Source: JARDZU01 sp963730285 (GTDB lineage: Bacteria > Actinomycetota > Acidimicrobiia > Spongiisociales > ZC4RG35). Taken from it: a stretch of 64,000 nt of DNA. The notes below the pieces were generated by a model. The model was given only the letters and a program-made list of their open reading frames with translations. It was not told where the DNA came from and did no database searches. Within the stretch, counting starts at the first letter, position 1. Every line of letters starts with the position of its first letter. Positions 7,990 to 17,291 of this stretch are shown piece by piece. Location of the stretch: NCBI GenBank assembly GCA_963730285.1, contig CAVSQY010000009.1, forward strand, positions 124,001 to 188,000. Direction: 5' to 3'. Position numbers and translations under genes: made by a program.

Positions 7990-8925
7990 ATGAGACGACT
8001 GATAACGATCCTGCTGCTGGGGGTGATGCTCGGAGCGTGTGCCGGCACTTCAACCGCCAGCTTCGACGAGGTATCCGCAGACCTTGGGACGGGGAGCCCA
8101 CCAACAACAGCCGCAATGCAGCAGGGGGCCACGGAGGACCAAGACTCGCCGGGAACCTTCGATGTGGCCATTGAAGTCGGCCAGGATCGCAAGGTCATAC
8201 GCCAGGCCCACCTGGAACTGCAGGCCGACGACACGAGGGCCGCCTACGACCGGATCGTGGAAATCGCAGAGTCCGCCGGCGGATTCATCGCCAACGCCAA
8301 CGTGTACCCCGTCAACGGCAATGACGACCAACCGAGGGTGACGATGGTGCTTCGCATACCCGCAGACCGTCTGGCGGCGTCCATCAGCGAGATCAAGGGG
8401 TCGGTCGAAGAGGTGATCACCGAATCCCAGGATGCCCAGGATGTCACGGAGCAGTACGTCGACCTCGAGGCCAGGCTGACCAACCTAACCGTGCTCGAAA
8501 CAGAGCTTCGGGCCCTCCTCGAAGAGGTGCGCAAGCAGCCCGATGCCGATCCCGACAAGTTGCTGCGTGTCTTCACCGAGATCTCGAGCACGAGGGGTCA
8601 GATCGAGCAGATCCAGGGGCAGATCAACTATCTGGACAACGTCGTCGACCTCGCCTCGGTGGATGTCACCCTCACGCCGACACCGGCCGTCGTGCCGATC
8701 GTCGAAGACACATGGCGACCTGTGGAAGTGGCCCGGGATTCTCTCCGCAGCCTGGTCCACGGGATGCAGAAGGTGGCCGAATGGGCGATCGGGTTCGCCA
8801 TATACGCGCTGCCGATGCTGCTGCTCGTTGCCGGGTTACCGCTATTGGCTCTCTTCCTGATCTATCGGCGGTGGCGACGTCGCCACCCCAGCACCACATC
8901 GGCGGTTCATGCCGAGACCGCCTGA
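7990..8925 (+). CDS. DUF4349 lipoprotein
   Basis: The 311-residue protein starts with a lipoprotein signal ending in LGAC (Cys near residue 17). A low-complexity Thr/Ser/Gln stretch follows, then the DUF4349 domain from about residue 65 to 240. That domain includes a predicted coiled coil (repeated Leu/Glu heptads around LEARLTNLTVLETEL) and the VDLASVDVTL strand. A C-terminal transmembrane helix and a basic tail (IYRRWRRRH) end it, so the domain faces outside and is tethered at both ends. A GAGAGGAG ribosome site precedes the ATG. The function of the family is unknown. The gene stands alone, divergent from the C45 operon and ending at a strong hairpin. Confidence 0.85.
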   Translation: MRRLITILLLGVMLGACAGTSTASFDEVSADLGTGSPPTTAAMQQGATEDQDSPGTFDVAIEVGQDRKVIRQAHLELQADDTRAAYDRIVEIAESAGGFIANANVYPVNGNDDQPRVTMVLRIPADRLAASISEIKGSVEEVITESQDAQDVTEQYVDLEARLTNLTVLETELRALLEEVRKQPDADPDKLLRVFTEISSTRGQIEQIQGQINYLDNVVDLASVDVTLTPTPAVVPIVEDTWRPVEVARDSLRSLVHGMQKVAEWAIGFAIYALPMLLLVAGLPLLALFLIYRRWRRRHPSTTSAVHAETA

Positions 8926-8930
8926 GTAGC

Positions 8931-8965
8931 GGAGACCCCCATGGCCTGGGGCCATGGGGGTCTCC
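8931..8965. terminator. Strong bidirectional hairpin between convergent genes
   Basis: Sixteen perfect base pairs (arms 8931-8946 and 8950-8965) enclose a 3-nt loop TGG. It lies between the DUF4349 stop and the potD stop. No long T-run follows on either strand, so it may act as an attenuating or end-protecting hairpin as well as a terminator. Confidence 0.75.
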
Positions 8966-8988
8966 CACGATCGATCGGAGTCAGAGGG

Positions 8989-10119
8989 TCAGCTCTTCGC
9001 CTGCGCCAGATAGTCGGTGAAGTTGATCTCGTAGTCCCCGGTGTCCTCGATCACTTCCAGTTTCTCTGCTGTGTCAACGTTGGAGTAGAAGTCGATGACT
9101 TCCTGGTCCACGAACTCCAGGGACGCCTCGTTCGGGCTCCCGTAGTAGTTCCAGTTGGTCAGAGCCGCGCCATTCTGGGCATCGAGCAGGTAGTTCATGA
9201 AGGTGAACGCGGTGCAGGGATGCTCGGCGTTGGCCGGGACCGCCATGTTGTCGACCCAGAGGGTGGCACCCTCCTTGGGGAGGATGTAGGTGAAATTGTC
9301 CGGATTGTCGGCGTCGCCGATCGACACGATCATGTTGCCCGAGTACCCATGAGCCACCGCGACCTCGCCGGCCACCAGCGCCTCGTCATATTGATCGGAG
9401 TCGAATGTGGCAATGCCGGGCTTGGCCTCCCGAATGACGTCGGCGGCCTTCTGGAGATGGCCGAGGTCTGTGTCATTAAGTGAGTAACCGAGGTACTCCA
9501 GGGCGGCGCCCATGGCTTCTCTCGGGTCGTTGAGCACGGACACTCCGCCGGGATAGTTGGCGGTCAGCTCGGGATCGAAGATCAGGGCCCAGCTGGGGTC
9601 GAAGTCCTCGCCCACGATCGACAGGTTCACACCGAGGCCGGTGGTCCCGTATTGATATGGCGTGGAGTACTGGTTCCCCGGGTCGTAGGGCAACTCTGTG
9701 AACCTCTGCGAGATGTTGGCAACGTTGGGCACGGCATCTGTGTTGATCGGAGCCAGCAAGCCATTCTGGATCATGATCCCGACCATGTAGTCGGAGGGGA
9801 CTATGAGGTCATAGACGGCACCGGCCTGCATCTGGGCAAGCAGCGCCTCATTCGACTCGTAGAAGTCCTCCACCACATCGACGCCATATTGCTCTTCGAA
9901 GGCGGAGATCAGATCGGGGTCGATGTATTCCGACCAGTTGTAGAAGTTGAGGTTGCCGTCGGTCCCATCCAACGCGCAACTTGCCCCGGTCGCTCCACTC
10001 GGGCTCTCCCCGCCATCGGAGCTGCCGCTGGTTGTCTCTGTGGTATCGCCACCTCCACAGGCAGCTATCACAATTGCGATGGCTGCGAGCAGGGCAACGA
10101 ACGTCGTCGTTCTTCGCAT
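8989..10119 (-). CDS. potD: Polyamine-binding lipoprotein of ABC transporter (PotD/PotF type)
   Basis: The 376-residue protein has a lipoprotein signal with the modified cysteine in IAACGGG, then a Ser/Gly/Thr linker. The mature domain opens with NFYNWSEYIDPDLI, characteristic of periplasmic spermidine/putrescine-binding proteins, followed by YDLIVPSDYMV. It captures the amine outside and delivers it to PotBC. It is the last gene of the amidohydrolase-potA-B-C-D run, but a 99-nt gap before it has its own inverted repeat and good ribosome site. A separate promoter, giving the usual excess of binding protein, is therefore likely. Ligand choice among putrescine, spermidine and other cations cannot be read from sequence. 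Confidence 0.92.
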   Translation of the reverse strand: MRRTTTFVALLAAIAIVIAACGGGDTTETTSGSSDGGESPSGATGASCALDGTDGNLNFYNWSEYIDPDLISAFEEQYGVDVVEDFYESNEALLAQMQAGAVYDLIVPSDYMVGIMIQNGLLAPINTDAVPNVANISQRFTELPYDPGNQYSTPYQYGTTGLGVNLSIVGEDFDPSWALIFDPELTANYPGGVSVLNDPREAMGAALEYLGYSLNDTDLGHLQKAADVIREAKPGIATFDSDQYDEALVAGEVAVAHGYSGNMIVSIGDADNPDNFTYILPKEGATLWVDNMAVPANAEHPCTAFTFMNYLLDAQNGAALTNWNYYGSPNEASLEFVDQEVIDFYSNVDTAEKLEVIEDTGDYEINFTDYLAQAKS

Positions 10120-10165
10120 GTCTCCAGTCCTCCCAGGAAATCGAGTCAGCGACCCATGTCGCGAA

Positions 10166-10177
10166 GATAACCTTATC
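10166..10177. promoter_or_regulatory. Inverted repeat in the potC-potD gap
   Basis: GATAA-CC-TTATC forms 5-bp arms, 47-58 nt before the potD start, in an AT-richer pocket of this gap. It could be part of an operator or a -10 region for a separate potD transcript; I cannot tell which. Confidence 0.3.
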
Positions 10178-10218
10178 CCGCACCATGAGATCGATGAAAG
10201 CCAAAGCGGCGGCCGGGG

Positions 10219-11100
10219 CTAATCGGCGGTGAGCTCCTCCCGGAGCGCCTCGGGGTCCGAGAAGGCCTGGGCGCGGGCCTCCGCTCCACGCTGGAAGATC
10301 AAGGAGATGGCCACCAGCACCATCGATGCCACCAGCATCACCGTGCTCACTGCGTTGATCAGCGGAGTGACACCCCGCCGGACCAGCCCGAACACGTACA
10401 CCGGAAGGGTGGTGGCGCCCGAGCCCGAGACGAACTGGGTGACAACCACGTCATCGAGTGAGAGGGTCAGGGCGAGTAGGGCGCCTCCGGCGACCCCGGG
10501 GGCGATCAACGGAAGCGTCACCCTCCGGAATGTCTTCCAGCGTGTCGCATAGAGATCGGCGGCGGCCTCCTCGAGTGAGTTGTCCATCTGTGCCAATCGG
10601 GCCCGGACTACCACGGCCACAAAGGAGATGCTGAAGGCGATGTGGGCCAGGGTGATGGTGCCCAACCCTGTCGAAATGTGGATCCCGAAGAGGTCGTTGA
10701 TGACACCAAACGCCTGAAAGAAGAAGATGAGCAGCATCACGGCCATCGTTACGTCGGGGATGATGATGGGCAGATAGGCGATACCGTCGAGGGCACCGCG
10801 CCCCCGAAACCGGTAACGCTCGAGGGCGATTGCAAGCATGGTCCCGAGGACCGTGGAGATGATCGTGGAGAAGAAGGCGACGATCAATGAGTTCCTCAGG
10901 GTGCCCATCACACGGTCGTCCTGAAACATCTCGCCATACCAGCGAAAGGACGGCTGGGTCCAGATCCCCACGTTGTTGTTGTCGTTGAACGAGAACACGA
11001 TCAAGAGCACGATGGGTGCGTAGAAGAACAGATAGACGAGCCAGGCATTGGCCGCCAACAAGCGGTCGATCGGGCCCTTTGGCGCAGTCCCCTCGTTCAC
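10219..11100 (-). CDS. potC: Polyamine ABC transporter permease (PotC type)
   Basis: The 293-residue membrane protein has six predicted helices. The binding-protein-dependent permease EAA loop is present: EEAAADLYATRWKTFRRV, followed by the conserved glycine and PLIAPG. It forms the channel with PotB. The start is a GTG at 11100 that overlaps the potB stop by 4 nt (GTGA). A longer frame upstream would lie inside potB and is not used. The first helix begins after NAWLVYLFFYAP, as in PotC proteins. Confidence 0.9.
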   Translation of the reverse strand: MNEGTAPKGPIDRLLAANAWLVYLFFYAPIVLLIVFSFNDNNNVGIWTQPSFRWYGEMFQDDRVMGTLRNSLIVAFFSTIISTVLGTMLAIALERYRFRGRGALDGIAYLPIIIPDVTMAVMLLIFFFQAFGVINDLFGIHISTGLGTITLAHIAFSISFVAVVVRARLAQMDNSLEEAAADLYATRWKTFRRVTLPLIAPGVAGGALLALTLSLDDVVVTQFVSGSGATTLPVYVFGLVRRGVTPLINAVSTVMLVASMVLVAISLIFQRGAEARAQAFSDPEALREELTAD

Positions 11101-12005
11101 AGCGTCTTCGCCCCGGCCCGGAAGTAGTAGAGCGTGGCGAGAAGCATCACGAAGATCACAGCAAATGACACGGCCGACCCAAAAGGCCAATTACGGGCGG
11201 CAAGGAACTGACTCTGGATGTAGTCGCCCAGCAGCACAGTGCGTGCCCCACCGAGCAGGGCGGGTGTCACATAGGCACCAAGGCTCGGGATGAACACCAG
11301 GATCGACCCTGCCACGACACCTGGCATCGACAGTGGGAACGTGACTTTGCGAAACGCGGTCCAACCATCGGCATACAGATCTCTGGCGGCCTCGACCAGG
11401 CGCCAATCCATCCTCTCCAGGGCGGCATAGAGGGGCAGCACCATGAATGGCATGTACCCGTAGACCAGGCCGATGAGGACAGCGGTGTTGGTGAAGAGCA
11501 GACGAATCGGCTCGCCGCCGAGCGCCTGACTCAACTGGGAAATCGGGCCTTCCGAACCGAGGATGACCCGCCAGGCATAGGTGCGAACCAGGAAATTGGA
11601 CCAAAACGGGATCATCACGAGTACCAACAGGACATTGCGGGTCCTTGGTGCCCGTGTGGCGATGAAGAAGGCAAACGGATATGAGAAGCCGAGGCAGATA
11701 GCGGTGGTCGAAAGCGCCAGGATCAACGACCGCATGAAGATCTTCAGAACCTCGCCGGAGAACAGCCTCTGGTAGGAGTCGAGGTTCCAATCTCTCAGGA
11801 CGGTCAGGCCCGTCGAGTCCCTGGTGGCGAATGAGTAGACGAAGACGAGGATCAAGGGAACGACGAAGAAGATGATCAGGTAGGCAAAAGCCGGCAGCGA
11901 TATGAAGAATCCCCGTCGCGACTCGGCTCGCTTGGCAGCCTTCTCCAACTCGGGAGTGACGGTTTCGATGTCCGGCGGCCCGGAAGTGGTGGTCGGCGCC
12001 GTCAT
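11097..12005 (-). CDS. potB: Polyamine ABC transporter permease (PotB type)
   Basis: The 302-residue protein has a charged N-terminal tail of about 40 residues and then six membrane segments. Its EAA loop reads VEAARDLYADGWTAFRKV and is followed by PLSMPGV. The start ATG at 12005 shares one base with the potA stop (TGATG), so translation is coupled. It pairs with PotC as the heteromeric channel. An aromatic/proline segment (RTYAWRVILG) after the third helix matches PotB/HydC-type permeases. Confidence 0.9.
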   Translation of the reverse strand: MTAPTTTSGPPDIETVTPELEKAAKRAESRRGFFISLPAFAYLIIFFVVPLILVFVYSFATRDSTGLTVLRDWNLDSYQRLFSGEVLKIFMRSLILALSTTAICLGFSYPFAFFIATRAPRTRNVLLVLVMIPFWSNFLVRTYAWRVILGSEGPISQLSQALGGEPIRLLFTNTAVLIGLVYGYMPFMVLPLYAALERMDWRLVEAARDLYADGWTAFRKVTFPLSMPGVVAGSILVFIPSLGAYVTPALLGGARTVLLGDYIQSQFLAARNWPFGSAVSFAVIFVMLLATLYYFRAGAKTL

Positions 12006-13081
12006 CAGGCCAGCACCAGGTTGGCTGCCTTGGGATTCCACACCAGATAGGCGTCCTCGCCCACCTCGTAGAGGGAGACCCCGGGCCGATTCTCTTCCTT
12101 GACCTCGATCTCGGTGCCGGTCCCGGCATCGACGTCATAGAAATACACGTCCCCGTAGTACATGCGACGAGTGACCCGGACACGGACCCTGTTGTGGCCG
12201 GCCGGTACCTCCTCGTCGAGGTCGTAGAGAGACATGCGCTCGGGGCGGAGGGCGAGGGTCACGTTGTCGCCGGCGTGGGACGCTGACTCGACGATGCCGA
12301 TCTCGACACCATTGCCCAGTCTTCCCATATTGGCGCCAGAGACAATGACGTCCAGCAAATTGATGTCCCCGATGAAGTCCGCGACGAACCTGGAGGTCGG
12401 GCGTTCGTAAATGTCCTCCGACCTACCGACCTGAAGCAAGCGGCCATCACTCATGACCCCGATGCGATCCGACATCGTCAACGCCTCTTCCTGATCGTGG
12501 GTGACATAGATGAATGTGATACCCACCCGTCCCTGGAGATCCTTCAGCTCGACCTGCATCGCCTGTCTCAGCTTGAGGTCGAGAGCCCCCAGGGGCTCGT
12601 CGAGAAGGAGCACCTCCGGTTCGTTGACCAATGCCCGCGCCAGCGCCACACGTTGCTGCATGCCGCCAGAGAGCTGGCTGGGACGGGCATCGGCACGGGC
12701 GGAGAGCTGCACCTGGTCGAGGACCCTGGCCACCCTCTGCTGGACCTCTGACCGCTCGACCTTCTTCATCGTCAGCCCAAAAGCGACGTTCTCGGCCACG
12801 GACATGTGCGGGAACAGCGCATATGACTGAAAGACCGTGTTGATCGGCCTCTCGTTGGGTGGCTTCAGGCCCATCTCGCTCCCGTGAACCCTGACACTGC
12901 CCTCGGTGGGGAACTCGAACCCGGCGATCATCCTCAGAGTGGTGGTCTTGCCGCAACCCGAGGGCCCCAGCAGGGAGAAGAACTCGCCATCGTTCACGGT
13001 GAGGTCGAGATCCTCCACCGCCACCACATCATCACCGAACCGCTTGGTCACCCCTGCGAGCTCGACCGCCGGCTTGTCCAT
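12005..13081 (-). CDS. potA: Polyamine ABC transporter ATPase (PotA type)
   Basis: The 358-residue ATPase has Walker A GPSGCGKTT, signature LSGGMQQRVALARAL, Walker B VLLLDEPLGALD and the switch histidine in VTHDQEEAL. A C-terminal TOBE-like extension of about 120 residues is typical of the PotA/MalK group and often regulatory. It powers uptake through PotBC. The start ATG directly abuts the stop of the upstream amidohydrolase (TGAATG), which ties amine uptake to that enzyme's expression. Confidence 0.93.
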   Translation of the reverse strand: MDKPAVELAGVTKRFGDDVVAVEDLDLTVNDGEFFSLLGPSGCGKTTTLRMIAGFEFPTEGSVRVHGSEMGLKPPNERPINTVFQSYALFPHMSVAENVAFGLTMKKVERSEVQQRVARVLDQVQLSARADARPSQLSGGMQQRVALARALVNEPEVLLLDEPLGALDLKLRQAMQVELKDLQGRVGITFIYVTHDQEEALTMSDRIGVMSDGRLLQVGRSEDIYERPTSRFVADFIGDINLLDVIVSGANMGRLGNGVEIGIVESASHAGDNVTLALRPERMSLYDLDEEVPAGHNRVRVRVTRRMYYGDVYFYDVDAGTGTEIEVKEENRPGVSLYEVGEDAYLVWNPKAANLVLA

Positions 13082-14698
13082 TCAATCCTCCTCGAAGACC
13101 ACCCGTCCATCCACCACGGTCATCGCCACGGCCGCGTCCCGAATAGGCCCGCCGGCCATGGGATCCCGGTCCAGGACCACCAGGTCGGCGAGCATACCTT
13201 CGGCGAGGCTCCCGCTGACTTGCTCACGGTGATTCACGTAGGCGGAGCCGGCGGTGAATGCGGTGAGTGCGTCCAGGAACGTGATCTGCTCCCTGCCATT
13301 CAACGGTGGCAGCTCAGGTCGGGTGGGGTTGCGCCGGGTCACTGCAATCTCGATTTGGGCCATTACGTCGGCGGTGGAGACGCCCCAGTCCGAGCCCATG
13401 GCGAGAGTTGCCCCCGAGCGAAGCAGGCTGCCGAAAGGGTATTGCCACTCCGAGCGCCCTCCGCCGAGGAAGGGCTTGGTGAGCTCGCTCTGGTCCTCAC
13501 CATCCTGCGCCCAAAGTGCCTGGGCATTGGCCGTGACACCGAGCAGCCGGAAGCGCGGTATGTCGTCGGGATGGACCACCTGGATATGAGACATGTGGTG
13601 GCGATTGGACGTCCAGCCGTTCTCGAGACGGGCCGCCTCGATCGCATCCAGGCCGTTGCGCACCGCCGCGTCGCCAATGGCATGGAAGTGGCACGAGAAA
13701 CCGAGCCGATCCAATTCGGTCACGACCTCCTTGAGATGAGACGGGTCGATGAAATCGATCCCACGATTCGTCGTGGTGCCGCCGTCGCGATCCAGGTAGG
13801 GCTCGAGCATCGCGGCGGTGTTGGTCTCCACGACACCATCGAGCATCAACTTCACCGAGACAGGGCGATACTTGCCCAGGCCCTCTTCCCTCAGCGCTGC
13901 CAAGCCGTCGACCTGCCCGAGACCCGCGCTGCGCTCCCACCACAGCGCCCCCAGAGGATTGCCGATCAGATCATCCGACTCGGCAAGCGACCGGTATGCC
14001 TGGTGGACGAGATGATCGACATGGGCGTCCTGCCAGCTGGTGATCCCCTTGGAGAGGAGATAGTCCTGACCTCGGAGGATCCCCCGTCGCACGTCGTCCA
14101 GGGTCAGCTCGGGCATGACGGCCAGCACCAGTTCGGCGGCCCCCTCATGGAGGGTTCCCTGTGGTTCGCCCGCGGCGTCGCGCTCAATTCGCCCGTCGCC
14201 GGGATCGGGGGTGGAGGCCGTGATCCCGGCCAGAGCGAGGGCAGCCGAGTTGGCCCAGGCACCATGGCCATCAGCGTTCCAGACCATCACCGGCCGATCG
14301 GGGACCACGGCGTCGAGGAGCTCCTTTGGTGGGCAACCGTCACGAAACCAGGTCTGCTGCCAGCCGGCCCCCCTGATCCAGGCCAGGTCAGGGTGGTCGC
14401 GGGCGTAGCCTGCCACGTACTGGACCGCTTCGGCCGGATTGGCACAACCGTCGAAGCAGCACTCGAGAAGATCGAGGCCACTGCTCGAGGGATGAACGTG
14501 AGCGTCCTGAAAGCCGGGTGAGAGCAAACGCCCTGCGAGATCGACCACGCGGGTGCCCTCTCCGATCGACGGCACGACGTCGGGCTCGCCACCAAGCGCC
14601 GAGATCCGCCGACCGGTCACGGCAAGAGCCCTCACGAAGCTTCGGGCCGGGCCGGCGGTGTAGATCGGGCCGTTCAAGAACACAAGATCCGCTGGCAT
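13082..14698 (-). CDS. YtcJ-like metal-dependent amidohydrolase (Amidohydro_3)
   Basis: The 538-residue protein begins MPADLVFLNGPIYT and has the metal site of the family: GFQDAHVHPSS near residue 60, a histidine in SCHFHAIGDAA, and DWGVSTAD near the C-terminal aspartate. Amidohydro_3 members hydrolyse amides, carbamates or formamides, and most remain uncharacterised. It is the first gene of the pot operon, with its stop touching the potA start. A tail reading DLVVLDRDP and VVDGRVVFEE completes the composite beta domain. The frame runs on to 14854, but homologous starts and the divergent aminotransferase favour 14698. Confidence 0.85.
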   Translation of the reverse strand: MPADLVFLNGPIYTAGPARSFVRALAVTGRRISALGGEPDVVPSIGEGTRVVDLAGRLLSPGFQDAHVHPSSSGLDLLECCFDGCANPAEAVQYVAGYARDHPDLAWIRGAGWQQTWFRDGCPPKELLDAVVPDRPVMVWNADGHGAWANSAALALAGITASTPDPGDGRIERDAAGEPQGTLHEGAAELVLAVMPELTLDDVRRGILRGQDYLLSKGITSWQDAHVDHLVHQAYRSLAESDDLIGNPLGALWWERSAGLGQVDGLAALREEGLGKYRPVSVKLMLDGVVETNTAAMLEPYLDRDGGTTTNRGIDFIDPSHLKEVVTELDRLGFSCHFHAIGDAAVRNGLDAIEAARLENGWTSNRHHMSHIQVVHPDDIPRFRLLGVTANAQALWAQDGEDQSELTKPFLGGGRSEWQYPFGSLLRSGATLAMGSDWGVSTADVMAQIEIAVTRRNPTRPELPPLNGREQITFLDALTAFTAGSAYVNHREQVSGSLAEGMLADLVVLDRDPMAGGPIRDAAVAMTVVDGRVVFEED

Positions 14699-14774
14699 CG
14701 AGGCAGCGTAACCCTGCCCACTACCGAGGCAACGCACTGCCGGAGCCGGTGTTCGCTGCACTAGCCTCAGCGAC

Positions 14775-16013
14775 ATGTCGTCCTTTTGGCACCCCTTTGC
14801 AGAAATGGCCAAGGTGCAGCACGCACCCTTCATCATCGACCACGGCGAAGGCATCTATGTCTTCGACGAGAAGGGCAGGCGCTATCTCGATGCAGCGGCG
14901 TCACTGTGGTACATGAACGTCGGCTACGGCCGTGAAGAGATCATCGACGCCATGGATGCCCAGATGAGGAAGATCCCGGCCTTCCACGCCTTCATCGACT
15001 ACGCCACCCGCCCGCCGATCGAATTGGCCGGCAAGATCGCCGCCGTCTCTCCCGACCCCGGATCCAAGGTCTTCTTCGGCTCCGGAGGGTCCGATGCCGT
15101 TGACACCGCAGCGAAGATGGCGCGTCGATACTTCAATGCCGTCGGGCAGCCGGATCGAACGGTATTCATCTCGAGGGAGTGGGCCTATCACGGCATGCAC
15201 CCCTACGGGACGTCTTTGGGTGGGATGGAGCCGAACAAGGCGGGCTATGGCGGTGATCTGGTGGGCGACGTGGTGGTGGTCCCCTTTGACGACTCCGAAG
15301 CCGTCGAGAAGGCAATCGACCATGCCGGAGCAGACCGGATCGCAGGCATGTTCGTCGAGCCGGTAATCGGTGCGGGTGGCATCAGGCCGGTGAGTCCCGA
15401 CTACTTGCGAACCGTCCACGACATGGTCAAGGCCGCGGGCGGTCTGTATGTGTCCGATGAGGTGATAACCGGCTTCGGACGTGCCGGCGACTGGTTTGCG
15501 GCAAACCGCTTTGGCCTCGAGCCCGATTTGATCACGTTTGCCAAAGGCGTCACCTGTGGATACGCACCTCTCGGCGGCGTGGTGGCCTCACCGAAGGTCG
15601 CCGAGCCCTTCTTCGAGACTCCTGGGCTCATGTTCAGACACGGATACACCTACTCGGGACACTCGACAGCTTGCGTTGCCGGCATCGTGGTGATGGATAT
15701 CCTCGAGCGCGAAGGTCTGATCGCCCGGGCCGCCGAGTTGGAGGAAGAGCTCTACCAGGCCCTTCTCCCACTAGAGGAGCTGCCGGTGGTCGATCATGTC
15801 CGGCGTGGAGTCGGCGCCCTCACTGCCGTCCAGATGGCGGTGGGCGACGATGAGACACTCCCCTATCGGGCAGCGGCGGCCTGTCGCGAAGCGGGCGTCC
15901 TCACCCGTGCAATGGGTGGTGGCGCGCTTCAGGTGTCGCCCCCGTTCATCATGACCTCCGAGCAGGTCGAAGAGATGGCAGCTCTCTTCCAGGCTGGTCT
16001 CGGAAGTCTGTGA
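14775..16013 (+). CDS. Omega-aminotransferase, class III (putrescine/diamine:pyruvate type)
   Basis: The 412-residue PLP enzyme begins SFWHPFAEM, the entry seen in omega-amino acid and putrescine-pyruvate aminotransferases. It has YLDAAASLWYMNVGYG, the PLP phosphate site GSGGSDAVDTA, the conserved aspartate in SDEVITGFGRAG and the PLP lysine in TFAKGVTCGYAPLGG. It would move the terminal amino group of a diamine or omega-amino acid to a keto acid, giving an aminoaldehyde. It is divergent from the pot operon (76-bp shared promoter region) and overlaps the next oxidase gene by 4 nt. This matches the SpuC-like step of polyamine degradation, although beta-alanine or other amines remain possible. 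Confidence 0.88.
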   Translation: MSSFWHPFAEMAKVQHAPFIIDHGEGIYVFDEKGRRYLDAAASLWYMNVGYGREEIIDAMDAQMRKIPAFHAFIDYATRPPIELAGKIAAVSPDPGSKVFFGSGGSDAVDTAAKMARRYFNAVGQPDRTVFISREWAYHGMHPYGTSLGGMEPNKAGYGGDLVGDVVVVPFDDSEAVEKAIDHAGADRIAGMFVEPVIGAGGIRPVSPDYLRTVHDMVKAAGGLYVSDEVITGFGRAGDWFAANRFGLEPDLITFAKGVTCGYAPLGGVVASPKVAEPFFETPGLMFRHGYTYSGHSTACVAGIVVMDILEREGLIARAAELEEELYQALLPLEELPVVDHVRRGVGALTAVQMAVGDDETLPYRAAAACREAGVLTRAMGGGALQVSPPFIMTSEQVEEMAALFQAGLGSL

Positions 16014-17281
16014 AACAGTCCCCTTTTTGGGTCGAGGAATACCCGCGCCCGCATGGCCTCACGAGCGAGCTCCCCGATGAGTGCGACTTCCTCGTCATCG
16101 GCTCCGGCCTGACCGGGCTTTCTGCGTCGTTGCGCCTCGCCCGGGCGGGGCGCTCGGTAGTCGTCATCGATGCCGGTGACATCGCGTCGGGAGCGTCCTC
16201 GATCAACGGCGGCATGGTGTCACCCGACATCAAGGCGGGAATCCGCCACATCTTCGATCGCTACGGGCCTGAACTGGGCCGGGAAATGTGGCACGCCACC
16301 GTTCGGTCAGTCGACATCGTCTCCGACCTCTGCGCACGCGAGGGGATCGATGCGTTGATCTCTCGTGGTGGGATGGCGGCGCTCGGACGGGGCGAGACCT
16401 CGCACACAAGCTTTCAGAGAAGCGTGGATTGGTATCGGTCGAACATCGGCGTCGAGTGGGAGGTGCTGGGAGAGGACCGAATCGGGGAGGTGGTCGGCGG
16501 GGACTTCTTCACGACCGCCCTCCTCGAGCCCGAGGGGTTCGGGATCCAGCCTGCCAGGTTCGCGTTCGGGATGGCGGAGAGGGTGGCCGCGTCCGGCGCC
16601 ATCCTGGTCGAGCATTGCCAGGCCATCGCCGTCGACCGATCGCCAAGGGCCGGCTTCGAGGTCGAGACCAGTCTCGGGCCGATCAAGGCAGGCGAGGTGA
16701 TCCAGGCCACCAACGGCTACACGACCAACGAGCCCAACCCACATCTGGCGAGTCGGGTGGTGGCAATTGGCTCCTACATAATCGTCACCGAGCCCCTCGG
16801 CCCCCGCGCCGCAGAAGTGTTTCCATCCGGATCGATGACATACACCAAGAAGAGACTGCTCAATTACATGCGGCGGACTCCGGACGACCGGATCCTCATC
16901 GGTGGCCGTCGGAACCTGCACCCGGGCTTGGACCTGGCCGAGTCGGCCGCAGACCTGAGACGCCAGATGCTCGGGTTCTTCCCCGACCTGGAGGATTGCG
17001 AGGTCACGCACGTCTGGGGTGGCAAGCTCGGCGTTCCCTTCGATCTCGTCCCCCATATGGGTCGTATCGACGGAAGCTGGTACGCGATGGGCTACGGGGG
17101 CCATGGTGTGGGCCTCTCCACGCTGCTGGGCCACGATCTGGCAGGGATGCTGCTCGACGAGGATCCCCCAAGTGTGTTCACCAAGGTGCCACACACAACC
17201 CGGCTCTATTACAACGGCAAGCCATGGTTCCTCGGTCCGGCCTCGGTTCTCTATCGCACCTTGGACCGAATCGGCCGATAG
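16010..17281 (+). CDS. FAD-dependent amine oxidase of the DAO/PuuB type
   Basis: The 423-residue protein opens with PFWVEEYPRP and then a dinucleotide-binding site GSGLTGLSASLRLARAG. The covalent- or near-FAD region SGASSINGGMV follows, and a C-terminal GYGGHGVGLSTLLG completes the DAO fold. Gamma-glutamylputrescine oxidase and related enzymes share this layout. It would oxidise an amine or N-substituted amino acid to aldehyde plus ammonia and hydrogen peroxide. The start GTG overlaps the aminotransferase stop (GTGA), so both are made together and probably act on the same pool of amines. Confidence 0.85.
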   Translation: MKQSPFWVEEYPRPHGLTSELPDECDFLVIGSGLTGLSASLRLARAGRSVVVIDAGDIASGASSINGGMVSPDIKAGIRHIFDRYGPELGREMWHATVRSVDIVSDLCAREGIDALISRGGMAALGRGETSHTSFQRSVDWYRSNIGVEWEVLGEDRIGEVVGGDFFTTALLEPEGFGIQPARFAFGMAERVAASGAILVEHCQAIAVDRSPRAGFEVETSLGPIKAGEVIQATNGYTTNEPNPHLASRVVAIGSYIIVTEPLGPRAAEVFPSGSMTYTKKRLLNYMRRTPDDRILIGGRRNLHPGLDLAESAADLRRQMLGFFPDLEDCEVTHVWGGKLGVPFDLVPHMGRIDGSWYAMGYGGHGVGLSTLLGHDLAGMLLDEDPPSVFTKVPHTTRLYYNGKPWFLGPASVLYRTLDRIGR

Positions 17282-17291
17282 GGTCCCGGCC

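Noticed and set aside
12884..14521. 545-codon frame on the plus strand
   Set aside because: It lies antisense to potA and the amidohydrolase, which have clear motifs; the translation has no family pattern and is a by-product of GC-rich codons.
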